The position numbers were made by a program, and so were the translations under genes. The notes under the pieces were generated by a model. The model searched no databases. It had not been told where the DNA came from and saw only the letters and a list, made by a program, of their open reading frames with translations. 64,000 nt of DNA from positions 682,001 to 746,000 of the forward strand of contig JAKSXM010000206.1 in the NCBI GenBank assembly GCA_022575985.1, written 5' to 3'. This document shows, one piece after another, positions 36,661 through 46,554 of the stretch; the first letter of the stretch is position 1, and each line of letters opens with the position of its first letter. Source of the DNA: Anagrus nilaparvatae (lineage: Eukaryota; Arthropoda; Insecta; Hymenoptera; Mymaridae).

Positions 36661-38251
36661 TTCACTAATTTGGTTTCTTGAGTACCCTTTTTAGCTTTTG
36701 AAGCCTTAACTTTGTATTGCTTGTAGAAGAACTAGAAATTAAAAAATAGTATTTGACTAAATTATATTTTTAATTTTGTAATACTTTTTAATAACAAATT
36801 TAGTATGAAAATTTTTCAAAAATATTGATTACTGAAAAAATATCTGTTACATTTTTAGTATAATACTATGTAAGGCCAGAAAACTGCAGAAAGAACCAAA
36901 TTCTAAAGTGTAATCTGAGGCATTCTAATTTAATAAACCATCAGTGTCGTAAATGATTTTTTTTATCAGAGCAAAATACGTCTTTTCTGGTCACTAATAA
37001 GAAAAAAAATTCTTGTATTAATAATTTTCACTCAAAGCCTTCAAATTCAATTATGCATATTTATTTCATGAATTTTTGCCAAAAATATAAATTTCTTGCT
37101 TGTACAATTTCAGCCGTAATTTTCTGTGCAAAAAATAACTTAAAATTCTTAAAACCGCTCATGTATACACCGACCTCAAGCTCGTTTTACTGAATTCGAA
37201 GTATAGAATGTGACATGGCATATTTCTATCGCACGTTTTCACCCACACAAACCCATATTGAATTTAAAGTATTAGATGAAACGCGTGTTTATAACGATAT
37301 TACTACTCTTTCGACTTTCTCTCATTAGACTTTAAATATTGTCTTAATATAAAATTTAGCTTAAAAATTACAGATATATTTATTAAAAAACATGTTTTTT
37401 ATAGAGATTTTATAAAAAACAAAACTTTCATTGTAAAAATAAAATTATATGGTTTAATTTTGAAAAAAATCATTTACAGAAGATTCCATTCGGCAATTAT
37501 ATAAAAAAAGAAACTTAAGATAATGCGAACTGCCTCAATCACCTTAAAAAGAATTTATACAAACTGTTTTGTGTACGTGAGTAGAGAGTTAAGAATATAT
37601 TCAACGTTTTAGAAAAAAAAATAAGCAATTGACATAAACGAGAATATTACCTTATACGTTAAAATTGTTTTAAAAAAAAGTCATTCATGTTATTGAATAC
37701 ACAAGGATTATACTAAATAAGAGTAATAATCAGTATCCTTTTTTTTAATTTGTTTAATATGAGATTGAGCAGCATGCTTAGTCGTGAATAGAAAATTTAA
37801 AATGAACGAGCTATAAGTAGATCAAATTTTATTGGTAAAAAATTAAAATTATGTCAAAATTAACATAATTATTAAAATTGACAAAGAAAGCTTGTAAAAA
37901 TTATACCAATTTAAAGTTTTTAAAAATTAAACTTTTCACCCAATTATAAACTCTTTTTAGTATCCAAAAATATTTTTTCAGAAAGAGATAAGCTATAATT
38001 TTTAGCCTTGAAAATGAAGATTGAATGTGTTTGAAACGAGTAAATAAATAAAACAAGTCAATAAATTTTTAGCTCAAAATCAAGAATTTTTATTTAATTT
38101 TAAAAATCATCAATATTTAAGCTTAAATACAGTTAAATTAAATTTTATTTTAATCATTTTTTCTGAAATATATCTTTAAGTTAAAATTGTACTCATTTTC
38201 AGAGCCTTACAATTAAAAAATCATACGATCTTATTGCTTTTAAATTATTAC
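36661..38251. other. Gene-free stretch
   Basis: A short copy of the GTCTTTTCTGGTCACTAATA wording (36979) links to the dispersed repeat at 27.3 and 42.8 kb. 37150-37330 is slightly GC-richer (CGACCTCAAGCTCG, TCACCCACACAAACCC). No genes. Confidence 0.4.
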
Positions 38252-38254
38252 TAA

Positions 38255-39254
38255 CAAGGGGAGTTCAATACATTTGGAACACCGAATTACACCAAATGGT
38301 TATGGATGAGTTTGTTATGTTGAAAAAACATGCCGACTACCCTCCGTTCCTTCCAATGGGCCTTCTGGGCCTAGAAACGCAGGGCTCAATGTTATAAAAT
38401 AGGCTTTTTTGGTAATTTTCAAAGAAACGCCAAAACCTCGCAAGTTAACCAAAACTCTTCTGGATGGTCTCATTTTTTTGGTTTAAGTATCACCTTTCAT
38501 ACGCCGTAAACCGCAATTTATTATCACTAATTCTCTCATCAATATAGCCAATTAACCAAACGGTCATTTTTAGCTAAAAATGACCAATTTTTAAAATGCT
38601 GCCAAATTTGTAATTTCTGACGAAAATGGGTTTTATAGGTCTGAAAAAATTTGTACAAGCTTCAAGTTTCCAAAACTTCTTGACTTTACCTTTTGCAATT
38701 ATTTGTTAACCAGATATGATAATTTGAAGTCACAGTCCCAATTTTACAATTTTTTAAAAAATCTCATTTTTAATGCTAATTTTGAAGAGCCATTTCTTAA
38801 AAACGAATCAAGGAAATGAGACGAGCAAAAAATTTTTGGAAATTTGAAGCTTGTACAAATTTTTTCAGACCTATAAAACCCATTTTCGGCAGAAATTACA
38901 ATTTTGGCAGCATTTTAAAAATTGGTCATTTTTAGCTAAAAATGACCGTTTGGTTAATTGGCTATAGTGATAAGAGAATTAGTGATAATAAATTGCAGGT
39001 TACGGCGTATGAAAGGTGATACTTAAACCAAAAAAATGAGACCATCCAGAAGAGTTTTGGTTAACTTGCGAGGTTTTGGCGTTTCTTTGAAAATTACCAA
39101 AAAATCCTATTTTATAACATTGAGCCCTGCGTTTCTAGGCTCAGAAGGCCCATTGGAAGGAACGGAGGGTAGTCGGCATGTTTTTTCAACATAACAAACT
39201 CATCCATAACCATTTGGTGTAATTCGGTGTTCCAAATGTATTGAACTCCCCTTG
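38255..39254. mobile_element. CAAGGGGAG foldback element, copy 2
   Basis: Ends CAAGGGGAGTTCAATACATT and inverse, flanked by TAA (38252-38254; 39255-39257). 1000 bp, almost a full-length palindrome and very close to copy 1 (34074-35060); its middle segment (AAAAACGAATCAAGGAAATG) is in the opposite orientation. High similarity of the two copies and between arms indicates recent spread. Confidence 0.92.
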
Positions 39255-39257
39255 TAA

Positions 39258-39965
39258 GTATTCTTGACTCAAAAAACAAATATTTTGAAATATTTTTTAT
39301 AAATTTAAAATACTTAAAACGTTAAATAACGATTAAACAAAAAAATATTTCTATTGAAATTCTATATAACTAAAGTATTAACATTTTTTACTTATATTAT
39401 TAAAATAAAAACCTTTCTGAAAAATTAATTTCATTATATATGCATAAAATTATAGATAAAAATTATACTTATCAGTATTTAAATTATTAATTATATCCAA
39501 AAATTAAAATTTTTATCTTTCTGATATAGCGTGTTTTCTTATAAAAAAAATCATAATATTTAATTATGTTATCAAACTAAACGATTCGAGCCCCCTTGAA
39601 TAATCTATTTCTTAGAAAAATAAATTTATTAATTTGTAAGCGCGTATTTGTCTCTTGAGTACATAAATTCTAACGTTTTGAATGTACTACATTCCTGTTT
39701 TTAATACTGACAAAAAAATTTTTAAAAAGGAAAACAAAAAATATTTCATTCATCTCCAAAAAACAGTTAAAATTCACCCTTATTTTTGCGTAATTTTAGT
39801 TATTCAAATTGTAGAAAATACAACAACAACAGTAAAAAATAAATATTTCGAAACCTATTATGTTGTTATAAACAGAAAATGCAGACACGCATTAAAAACT
39901 TTTTTCTTGGTATCGTACCGTCAAGGCGTCTGTGTAAAAAAGAAGGTCAAAGATGAAATTTTTAC
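39258..39965. other. Gene-free stretch with one unrecognised frame
   Basis: A 101-codon plus-strand frame (39682-39987) is lysine- and phenylalanine-rich and resembles no family I know; its end runs into the adjacent foldback element. Probably chance. Confidence 0.35.
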
Positions 39966-40623
39966 GAAAATGGATGAATTTAGCTGAAACCTAGTGGAAT
40001 CTTTACTAAGGAAAAAGTCGCGTAAAAAAAATTCCTGATGAAGAACACCTTAATTCCCCCCCCCCCCATGGACCCAAAACAATTAAAAATAATCTTTTTT
40101 ACAATTTTTAAGTGATTTATTAAGGTAATTTGGGCCGCTAAATCCGAAAACCAAGTTAGAGGGGTATAACAACCTTATTTTAACCCTTTCACCCACTAAA
40201 AAATCAGTTTTTAAGAAATATTAAATTTTAAGGGTTGAAAGAGTGAAAGAGAAAAGAATAAGGGTGATACACCCCTCTATCTTGGTTTTTGAAGTCAGAT
40301 TCTGATTTAGCAGCCCAAAATACCTACTAGATCCAATAAAAATTGAAAAAAAATTTGCTTTTGAGAAATATTAAATTTTAGGGGTGAAAGGGTGAAAATA
40401 ATGGTGTTATACCCCTCTAACTTGGTTTTTGACGTCAGATTCGAATTTAGTGGCCAAAAATACCTACTAGATTATTTTTGATTTTTTGGGTCAATGGGGG
40501 GGGGGGGGGAGTTAAAAGTTTTTTTTGCCCAAATGAAAAATCGGGAATTTTTTTTTACGAGACTTTTTCCTTAGGTCTTCCTGAGAAAATTCATCTAGGT
40601 TTCAGTCATATTCATTCATTTTC
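39966..40623. mobile_element. Foldback element with poly(C)/poly(G) mirror tracts
   Basis: Arms: ATGGATGAATTTAGCTGAAA followed by CCTAG pairs with the inverted CTAGGTTTCAGTC...CATT at the right. Further in, a C run of about 14 (40055-40068) mirrors a G run of about 15 (40496-40510), and AACCAAGTTAGAGGGGTATA (40151) mirrors TATACCCCTCTAACTTGG (40410). The middle (40260-40310) carries another inverted copy with GGTTTTTGAAGTCAGATT. Origin unassigned. Confidence 0.75.
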
Positions 40624-40639
40624 ATAGAATTTTCGGGCA

Positions 40640-40750
40640 GGTTCACAAGGGAAACCAGACTTTTGTCCATAAAAAAATAATGACCCTTATCGCCGTTTAC
40701 ATGCGATTTGGGATAATGTTTACTTTTCTGGACACGATCTTTTATTATTA
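40640..40750. repeat. Dispersed hairpin repeat, copy 4
   Basis: TTGTCCATAAAAAAATAATG, TTTACATGCGATTTGGG and TTTACTTTTCTGGACACGAT closely match 42.86-42.97 kb (CATGCGATTTGGG against CGTGCGATTTGGG). Part of an unclassified interspersed family. Confidence 0.55.
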
Positions 40751-40799
40751 CTCCAGTCAAAATACGGGGAGGGTGGGGTTGTATTTTCACTGGCGAACA

Positions 40800-41290
40800 C
40801 GAGATTTGCTCTACTATAGGTTTTTTGGGTCGCTGAACACGAAAATTGGAGTTATTTTGTAAAGAAATTGGGGCTTCACCCTTAAATTTGCAAAAACTAC
40901 CCCCAAAAAAGGGTTTCTATTTACAAATTTACACTTTGAGCGCTCAGATTTGCCTCATACGGGTTTTTTAGATCGCTGATCAATAACTTCGACTTCTTTT
41001 TCATAAATATTCAATATTTCACCCCTAAAATAGCTAAAACTACCTCTAAAAGAGGTGCTTTTGCTATTTTCGCACTTTGAGCATCCAGGATATGCCCATA
41101 TAGGTTTTTTGGGTTACTTTTCAAGAATTTCAACTCCTTTTTTGTGGTGAAATATTGATTATTTAAGAAGTCGAAATTCTTGATTAGTGACCCAAAAAAC
41201 ATATATGGGCATATCCTGGATGCTAAAAGTACGAAGATATTAAAAATACCCCACCTCCGGGGGTAGTTTTAGCCAATTTAGGGGTTTATC
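40800..41290. repeat. Tandem units folded back on an inverted copy
   Basis: Three diverged direct units of roughly 160 bp share TAGGTTTTTTGGGTCGCTGA, TTTCACCCCTAAAATAGCT and GCACTTTGAGC. The last unit is followed by its inverted copy: GCATCCAGGATATGCCCATA (41083) mirrors TATGGGCATATCCTGGATGC (about 41203). Old tandem repeat partly rearranged into a palindrome. Confidence 0.6.
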
Positions 41291-41300
41291 CGTTAATAGC

Positions 41301-41555
41301 TTTGGCGTAACTGACGCGTCACAAGTACAGTTTTTTGTATTAATAAAAAAATTGGATAATTATTTTTAAAAAAACGCTTCGTACCGAGCTGTAACCTATG
41401 ATTACCTAAAATTTGAGGCAAAAAAAATTTATTTTATAAAAAACTGAAAGCTCAACATGGGTTATAATTGCTAACCCATGTTGAGCCTAAAAATAATTAT
41501 CCAATTTTTTTATTAATACAAAAAACTGTACTTGTGACGCGTCAGTTACGCCAAA
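41301..41555. mobile_element. 255-bp MITE with ~68-bp inverted repeats
   Basis: TTTGGCGTAACTGACGCGTC at the left is perfectly mirrored by GACGCGTCAGTTACGCCAAA at the right; arms continue through ACAAGTACAGTTTTTTGTAT to GGATAATTATTTTTA. A second palindrome sits inside (GCTCAACATGGGTTA/TAACCCATGTTGAGC, 41451-41487). No clear target duplication at either edge. Confidence 0.85.
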
Positions 41556-41713
41556 CTCCGAACCCCTCTTAACATTTTTTATTCATTTACCAGGTCCTAT
41601 TTCCTTAAAATTATTCAAAACGCATAAAAAAAATCAAATTATCCTTTAATACCTTAATTTAATGATTTTAAATGACATTTATAAATTGTTATAATTTTTC
41701 TTTTTCATTCCAC

Positions 41714-41856
41714 AGATCTCTGAAGATCTATTTTAATCTCCAATGATCTCCGGATATCTAAAGAGATCTCCCCAATTTTTCGATCTATTTAGATCTCCGG
41801 AGATCTCTGGAGATCACTTTTGATCTCTAGAGATCTCTAGAGATCTAAAGAGATCT
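41714..41856. repeat. AGATCT palindrome cluster
   Basis: Eight copies of AGATCT in 143 bp, several in phase as AGATCTCTAG or AGATCTCCGG, plus further GATCTC half-motifs. A small degenerate tandem array of a palindromic decamer; purpose unknown. Confidence 0.8.
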
Positions 41857-42167
41857 ATCGAAAATTCGTCGTGTTGCATTATTTAAAGTGGCTATGTATT
41901 ACACATAAATGGGTTAATTAATTTTATTTTCTGTTAAATATCAGTAATACAAAAAATTGATTAATTAAAATTTTATACTGCCTAAATATTTTTTCGACTT
42001 TTTTTCCTAGAACTAGAGTAACAAGAATTTCTGAAGCAATAAAAAGATAAAAATATTATCTTTTAAATGTACACGATTATTTAATTAAATTTCAAAATTA
42101 ATATATTCTGATAAAAATACGGACTCATAATACTTTTCTGTTACATTGTGATAAGTCAAGTGCAAAG

Positions 42168-45083
42168 ATGAAACTTCAATTTTTTAGAATATTTTTATTA
42201 TTGATATTAAATTTTAAAATATCGCTAACAGTGGATAATAAAGTAAATAAACTTACAAGGGGAGTGTCAATTGTTTGGGAAGCTGATTTACTTCTGACTT
42301 TCAGGACAGTTTGTGGTGATTAAAAGAACGTCTCTGATACCCTCAGCTTAAATTAAAAAGCTTTTACTTTTAAAGCAGGACTTTGACTTTAAATTTTCAT
42401 ATCTCGCAAACAAATGACCGAAAATAGACGAGTAAAGAATTTTTGAAAACTAGGAGCTTGTACAACATTTTGGAGACCTATAAAATTTATTTTAGTTATT
42501 TATAGTATAGAATCATGTTAGGGGGTCTAATTTCTTGGCCCAGGAGGCACATTCAGGCTCAGTGTGAAGGGGGTGTTTTTTCAATTTTCACAACCTGTCC
42601 TGAAAATTAGAAACAAATCGGCTTCTGAAAAAGATGACACTCCTCTTGTTAATGTTTTTTATAAAATGTGCTTGTGAATGGAATATGAATTTTTGCTGCT
42701 TTTTCGGGGCATTTTAAAATTAAAGAGTTATTGAGAAACTGTGTCTTTCAAAAACAACAAGTTTTCTTGTTAGCGGCTAGAAAGCACGTACTTCCCGGCC
42801 GCTGCGCGACCGGAAAAGACGTGTTTTCTAGCCACTGAAGAAAAAAAATCGTATATGAACCTTGTCCATAAATAAAGAATTACCCAAATCACAGTTTACC
42901 AACCTCGGCTTCGTCTCGGATGGTAATTTACGTGCGATTTGGGCCATTCTTTACTTTTCTGGTCACGGGATCGTAATATACTATTTATTTGAGTGCTGTT
43001 ATTGTAGTAATTTAAATCAGTTTTATTATAAAGTCTTAATCCTTTCTTCTTCGATGTTTGTTTTTCAAGAATATACAGATTCTGTATTAGGCCGAAGAAA
43101 ATACTAAATTTGGCCAAATTTTATTTAAATCTTTGAATATTTGGTCTATATTCAAAAATTTTTTAATTTTTTACAGGCTATAATTAGCTTCTTTTCATTT
43201 TTATTATCAGTCTAATGTCCTGATTGAAATAGATTTTAGCTTTGTCAAATTTAGTATTATATATATATATTATCTTTTAAAAAATAATTTACAATAATTT
43301 TTTGTGAAAAAAATTAGTTTTTAAAAGGGACTTTTTACATATTGGTAATATTTACAAAAAAAGATAAATTTTATTCGCAAGTGCTGATAAAATGCAAATA
43401 GAACAACCAAAACTAACTTGCTGTCATCTTTCAGGAAAAATTCGAAACAGAAATTCAAAACTTTTACAATAATGAAAAGCAATTTTCATTAAAAATTTTA
43501 AATATTCAAAATAACGCTAATTTTGCTGAAAATTTAAAAAATGAAATGAAAACTTATCCAGAACATCTGCAAAATGAAATCAAATTACAATTAGAAGAAA
43601 ATATAAGAAACCATAAAATAATCAAAGATGTTATTGTAAGTGAAATTAAGATATAATATTCTAACATGAAACATGTTCATTGGATGGGGTATTTGAAAAA
43701 GTCTGGCTCGGCAGGGGGAGTGAAAAAGTCACGTTTTTTAGGGGGGGGGGGGGTGAAATGGACTTAAAATATTTTCGATTTAGGGACTTAGAAGAATTTG
43801 AAGTGGGAGTCAGGGCCTGATAATATCAAGAACTTAGAATACTTTAGGTTTATGGACTTATTAGATAGGATAATTTATGTTTCGGGATTTGTTGTAATTT
43901 TGGTTTTAGGACTTATAATAATTAGGGAGTATACCGAGGGGCTACCGTCTTGGAAATCGCGAATTTGATTTTAAAAAATTTTTGTTGATTTTTTTCTGAT
44001 TTTGGCTTATTTGTACCTCAATCATGAATCGTTACTAGTTAAGATGGTTTATTTCCGTCTTTTAATGATTTTTTGTGATTTTTAGTGATTTTTTTCGTGA
44101 TTTTTCGCGATTTTTTGCGTTCTTTAGCCTTATAATTCACCCTAGACCTCAAAAATCTATTTTTTACTATTCAATATAATATTTAGCGATGTTTACCAAA
44201 AAAAATCACAAAAAATCATGAAAAATCAAAAAAAATCAATAAAAATCAAATTCGTGATTTCCAAGACGATAGCCCCTCGGAGTATACGTTAAAACTGTTA
44301 TAAGTGAACATGTTCCATGATCGTTGGTTGAGTGAAAACACATATTAGTTATAAGTTTTTTTATTTTCAAATTATATGAAATAAATTTAAAAAAAAAAAA
44401 TATTTTTTTAGGAAAAAATTAATGAACGAGAAAAAATAGTTAAGGTATTAATTCAAGGTCATTACAAAATTTTAGTTAGCAATAAAATAGAAAACTGTAA
44501 AGAAACTTTAAACAAGGAAATTGAATTTTTAATTAACGAAAGTGTTAGAACTTATCAAATGATATTTTTACAATTATTTGAAAAAAAAATTTCTTATCAG
44601 GATATTATTCAGGTACAAATTTATTAATTGTTATAAATTAACTCATAAATTTATGATTATTAATGTTTAGTTTTTTGATTTTAGGCTACTAAAGGAATAG
44701 ACTCTTTGTTAAAAAATTTAAAAATTGACATTACACACCATGTAGATAAATTTGAGGTATTAAATTTATGTTAACTATTTGGTTGTTCTATTTAAATTTT
44801 CAAAATGCAATTTATTGTATAAAAATTTATTTTTCAGGATGTAATAAAAATAAATACAAAACTTAAAGTTTACGAAGAAAGATTAGAAAAAATTTATTTA
44901 AGTAATCAAAAAATGGTACAAGCTTTAGAAGATATTAAAATTGAATCAATCGATGAAACAATTGCGACAGTATTTAATGAATCAAATGAAGTTAGAAAAG
45001 TGAATGAATGTATCCAGAATTTAAATTTGGATCATTTTTTGGATAACGTTAAAAAAATGTTTGCAAAGGATATTAAAAATTAA
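42168..45083 (+). CDS. Predicted secreted helix-rich protein, five exons, unknown family
   Basis: Assembled from splice signals. Exons 42168-42242, 43435-43635, 44412-44612, 44685-44756, 44838-45083; donors GTAAAT, GTAAGT, GTACAA, GTATTA; acceptors all TTTAG or TTCAG after pyrimidine tracts. All introns are phase 0 and the joined frame is open for 264 residues, very unlikely by chance here. Residues 1-21 look like a signal peptide: charged MKLQFFR, then IFLLLILNF, cleavage perhaps after SLT. The rest is charged and probably helical or coiled-coil (K, E, N, I, L), with two cysteines (ENCKET, NECIQN), two N-E-S glycosylation sequons and no transmembrane segment. Exons 2 and 3 are both 201 nt and begin EK. 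Introns 1 and 2 hold MITEs (42256-42648; 43935-44279). AATAAA at 45190. The ATG is the first in frame after a stop about 70 bases upstream. Family not recognised; a salivary, venom or other extracellular role is possible but unsupported. Confidence 0.82.
42256..42648. mobile_element. CAAGGGGAG family MITE, 393 bp, in intron 1 of the secreted-protein gene
   Basis: Ends CAAGGGGAGTGTCA and inverse TGACACTCCTCTTG, flanked by TTA (42253-42255; 42649-42651). The middle shares AAATTTTCATATCTCGCAAA, CGAGTAAAGAATTTTTG and GAGCTTGTACAA with the 1-kb family members. It begins only 13 bp after the exon 1 donor. Confidence 0.88.
42735..42970. repeat. Dispersed hairpin repeat, copy 3 (intron 1)
   Basis: GTTTTCTTGTTAGCGGCTAG, CCCGGCCGCTGCGCGACCGG and TAGCCACTGAAGAAAAAAAA precede a hairpin: GAATTACCCAAATCACAGTT pairs with AATTTACGTGCGATTTGGGC. 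Related to 18.5, 27.3 and 40.65 kb. The 81- and 73-codon frames on either strand are the two arms of this hairpin. Confidence 0.6.
43935..44279. mobile_element. hAT-type MITE with 8-bp duplication, in intron 2
   Basis: Ends CGAGGGGCTACCGTCTTGGA and inverse TCCAAGACGATAGCCCCTCG, flanked by identical GAGTATAC (43927-43934; 44280-44287). The interior is built of GATTTTT-type repeats that run inverted in the right arm (AAAAATC). Eight-base duplications are typical of hAT transposases; no transposase present. Confidence 0.9.
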
Positions 45084-45189
45084 AAATCGATTAAAATATA
45101 ATGCAAAAAGTTAAACAACCTTTGGAAAAGAGTTTAAAGTTATAAATTTTATTCCATGCTAAATGTTGAGTTATAGTTATTATAAAGTA

Positions 45190-45195
45190 AATAAA
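45190..45195 (+). promoter_or_regulatory. Candidate polyadenylation signal of the secreted-protein gene
   Basis: AATAAA 107 bases after the stop codon, in AAGTAAATAAATTTG. Plausible 3' end signal, though AATAAA is common in DNA this A+T-rich. Confidence 0.45.
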
Positions 45196-46041
45196 TTTGA
45201 CTGAAGATTTTTTTTGCCTGAGATATCTAATTCTGTAATTGAAAGAAAAAAGGCCATTTTAACAAATGCATTTTTAACTATATTTATAGACATTTTGATG
45301 AAAAATGAATTCTAAACTTTAAAAAAAGTTACATTTTATTAATAATAAACATAATTTTTGTGCTTTTTAGGCTAAAATTGTAAAAACATCAAGAAAATTC
45401 CATTTTTAAAATTTTTATTTTTATTAAATTTTAATAATTTATTTTAAATATCTTATCAAATCGAGGTGTATCGTTCTAAGGATACCAAAATCACTAAATC
45501 CTTGAAAACTTTTCCGCAGAATTCAAATTTTTTGTTAGATTTTTTTTGGTCACATGACTTAGCGAAAATCAGCAAAATAGCTAACAAAACAAAATTAAAA
45601 AAAATTAAAAATTCACGAAATTACGCACTTACAACGAAAATTAACCTCGGGAAATATTTTTCTATGAAATATACGTTTGGAAAATTTTTAGAAAATAAAT
45701 TTTTATTATTAAGGGAAACTTGTCAGCTATTTTCATTTAAATTTAGGGCACAAATTTTAATTTTGCCGCGCACCATTGCAGAGTGGGTAAGATCTGACTG
45801 AAAATTCGAATTCTTCACCAAATTCTACATCAGAAACCTTTCTCTTTTTTTACATTTTCTAGAGCTTTTTGACGGAACTTTCAAAAATGGTGGCTGAGGG
45901 AAGCAGTTTTATCAAAAACTTTAACACAGCATTTCAGATTTGGAAAAATTAGTTTATTAGGGGAATCATCTAATTTTAAGTTTTTTTATAAAAAAAAAAA
46001 CAAAATTTTTCATTTTTCAGATCTCGTGTGACATATTGTGC
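45196..46041. other. Spacer with one unrecognised 111-codon frame
   Basis: The plus-strand frame 45466-45801 (MYRSKDTKITKSLK... to AEWVRSD) is longer than most chance frames here but resembles no family I know. Its end, GCAGAGTGGGTAAGATC, could hold a splice donor. It might be an exon, an old repeat or chance. Confidence 0.3.
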
Positions 46042-46043
46042 TA

Positions 46044-46400
46044 CACTGTAAAAAGTAACGTTCTTAGATTCACAAAAAAAAAAGAATATTTTCGAAAAAC
46101 TAGTGAATTTTCGAAAATAATCGTAAATTAACTAAATTTAGTAAAATTCGAGAATTCTCGATTTTTTCTTGTGAATTTATGAAAAAATTTGTAAATTAGC
46201 AAATATTTTTTGTAAATTTTCGAAAAAAAATTGTAAATTATCAATTTTTCTCGTAAATTTACAAAATAAAAATCGGAAATACTCAAAATTTTAGTTAATA
46301 TACTAAATTTAGTAAATTTACGATTTTTTTCGAAAAATTACTAATTTTTCGAAAATATTCTATTTTTTTTGTGAATCTAAATAAGTTACTTTTTACAGTG
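46044..46400. mobile_element. 357-bp MITE with CACTGTAAAAAGTAAC ends, TA-flanked
   Basis: CACTGTAAAAAGTAAC at the left and GTTACTTTTTACAGTG at the right, with arms continuing through AGATTCACAAAAAAAA and TTTTCGAAAA. TA lies immediately outside both ends. The interior is a run of TCGAAAATT/AAATTTACG-like words read in both directions. A truncated relative lies at 59570-59957. Confidence 0.85.
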
Positions 46401-46464
46401 TATTTATTCATGGAATTACCCGCCAGTTAATTTTTAATTAGACATGTAAGAAAGTATATATATA

Positions 46465-46554
46465 CTGTCAAAATTCTTGTCCGGGTAATTACTATCTGGG
46501 TAGAAAATTTACATAATATCTGGTTAATAATTACCCGGACAAGAATTTTTACAG
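46465..46554. repeat. 90-bp mini-foldback, CTTGTCCGGGTAATTA arms
   Basis: TTCTTGTCCGGGTAATTA and its inverse TAATTACCCGGACAAGAA flank about 35 bases; ends read CTGTCAAAA and TTTTTACAG. Probably a very short MITE. Confidence 0.7.

Noticed and set aside
39682..39987. 101-codon frame as a gene
   Set aside because: Low-complexity K/T/V-rich translation that overlaps the arm of the adjacent foldback element; no supporting signal.
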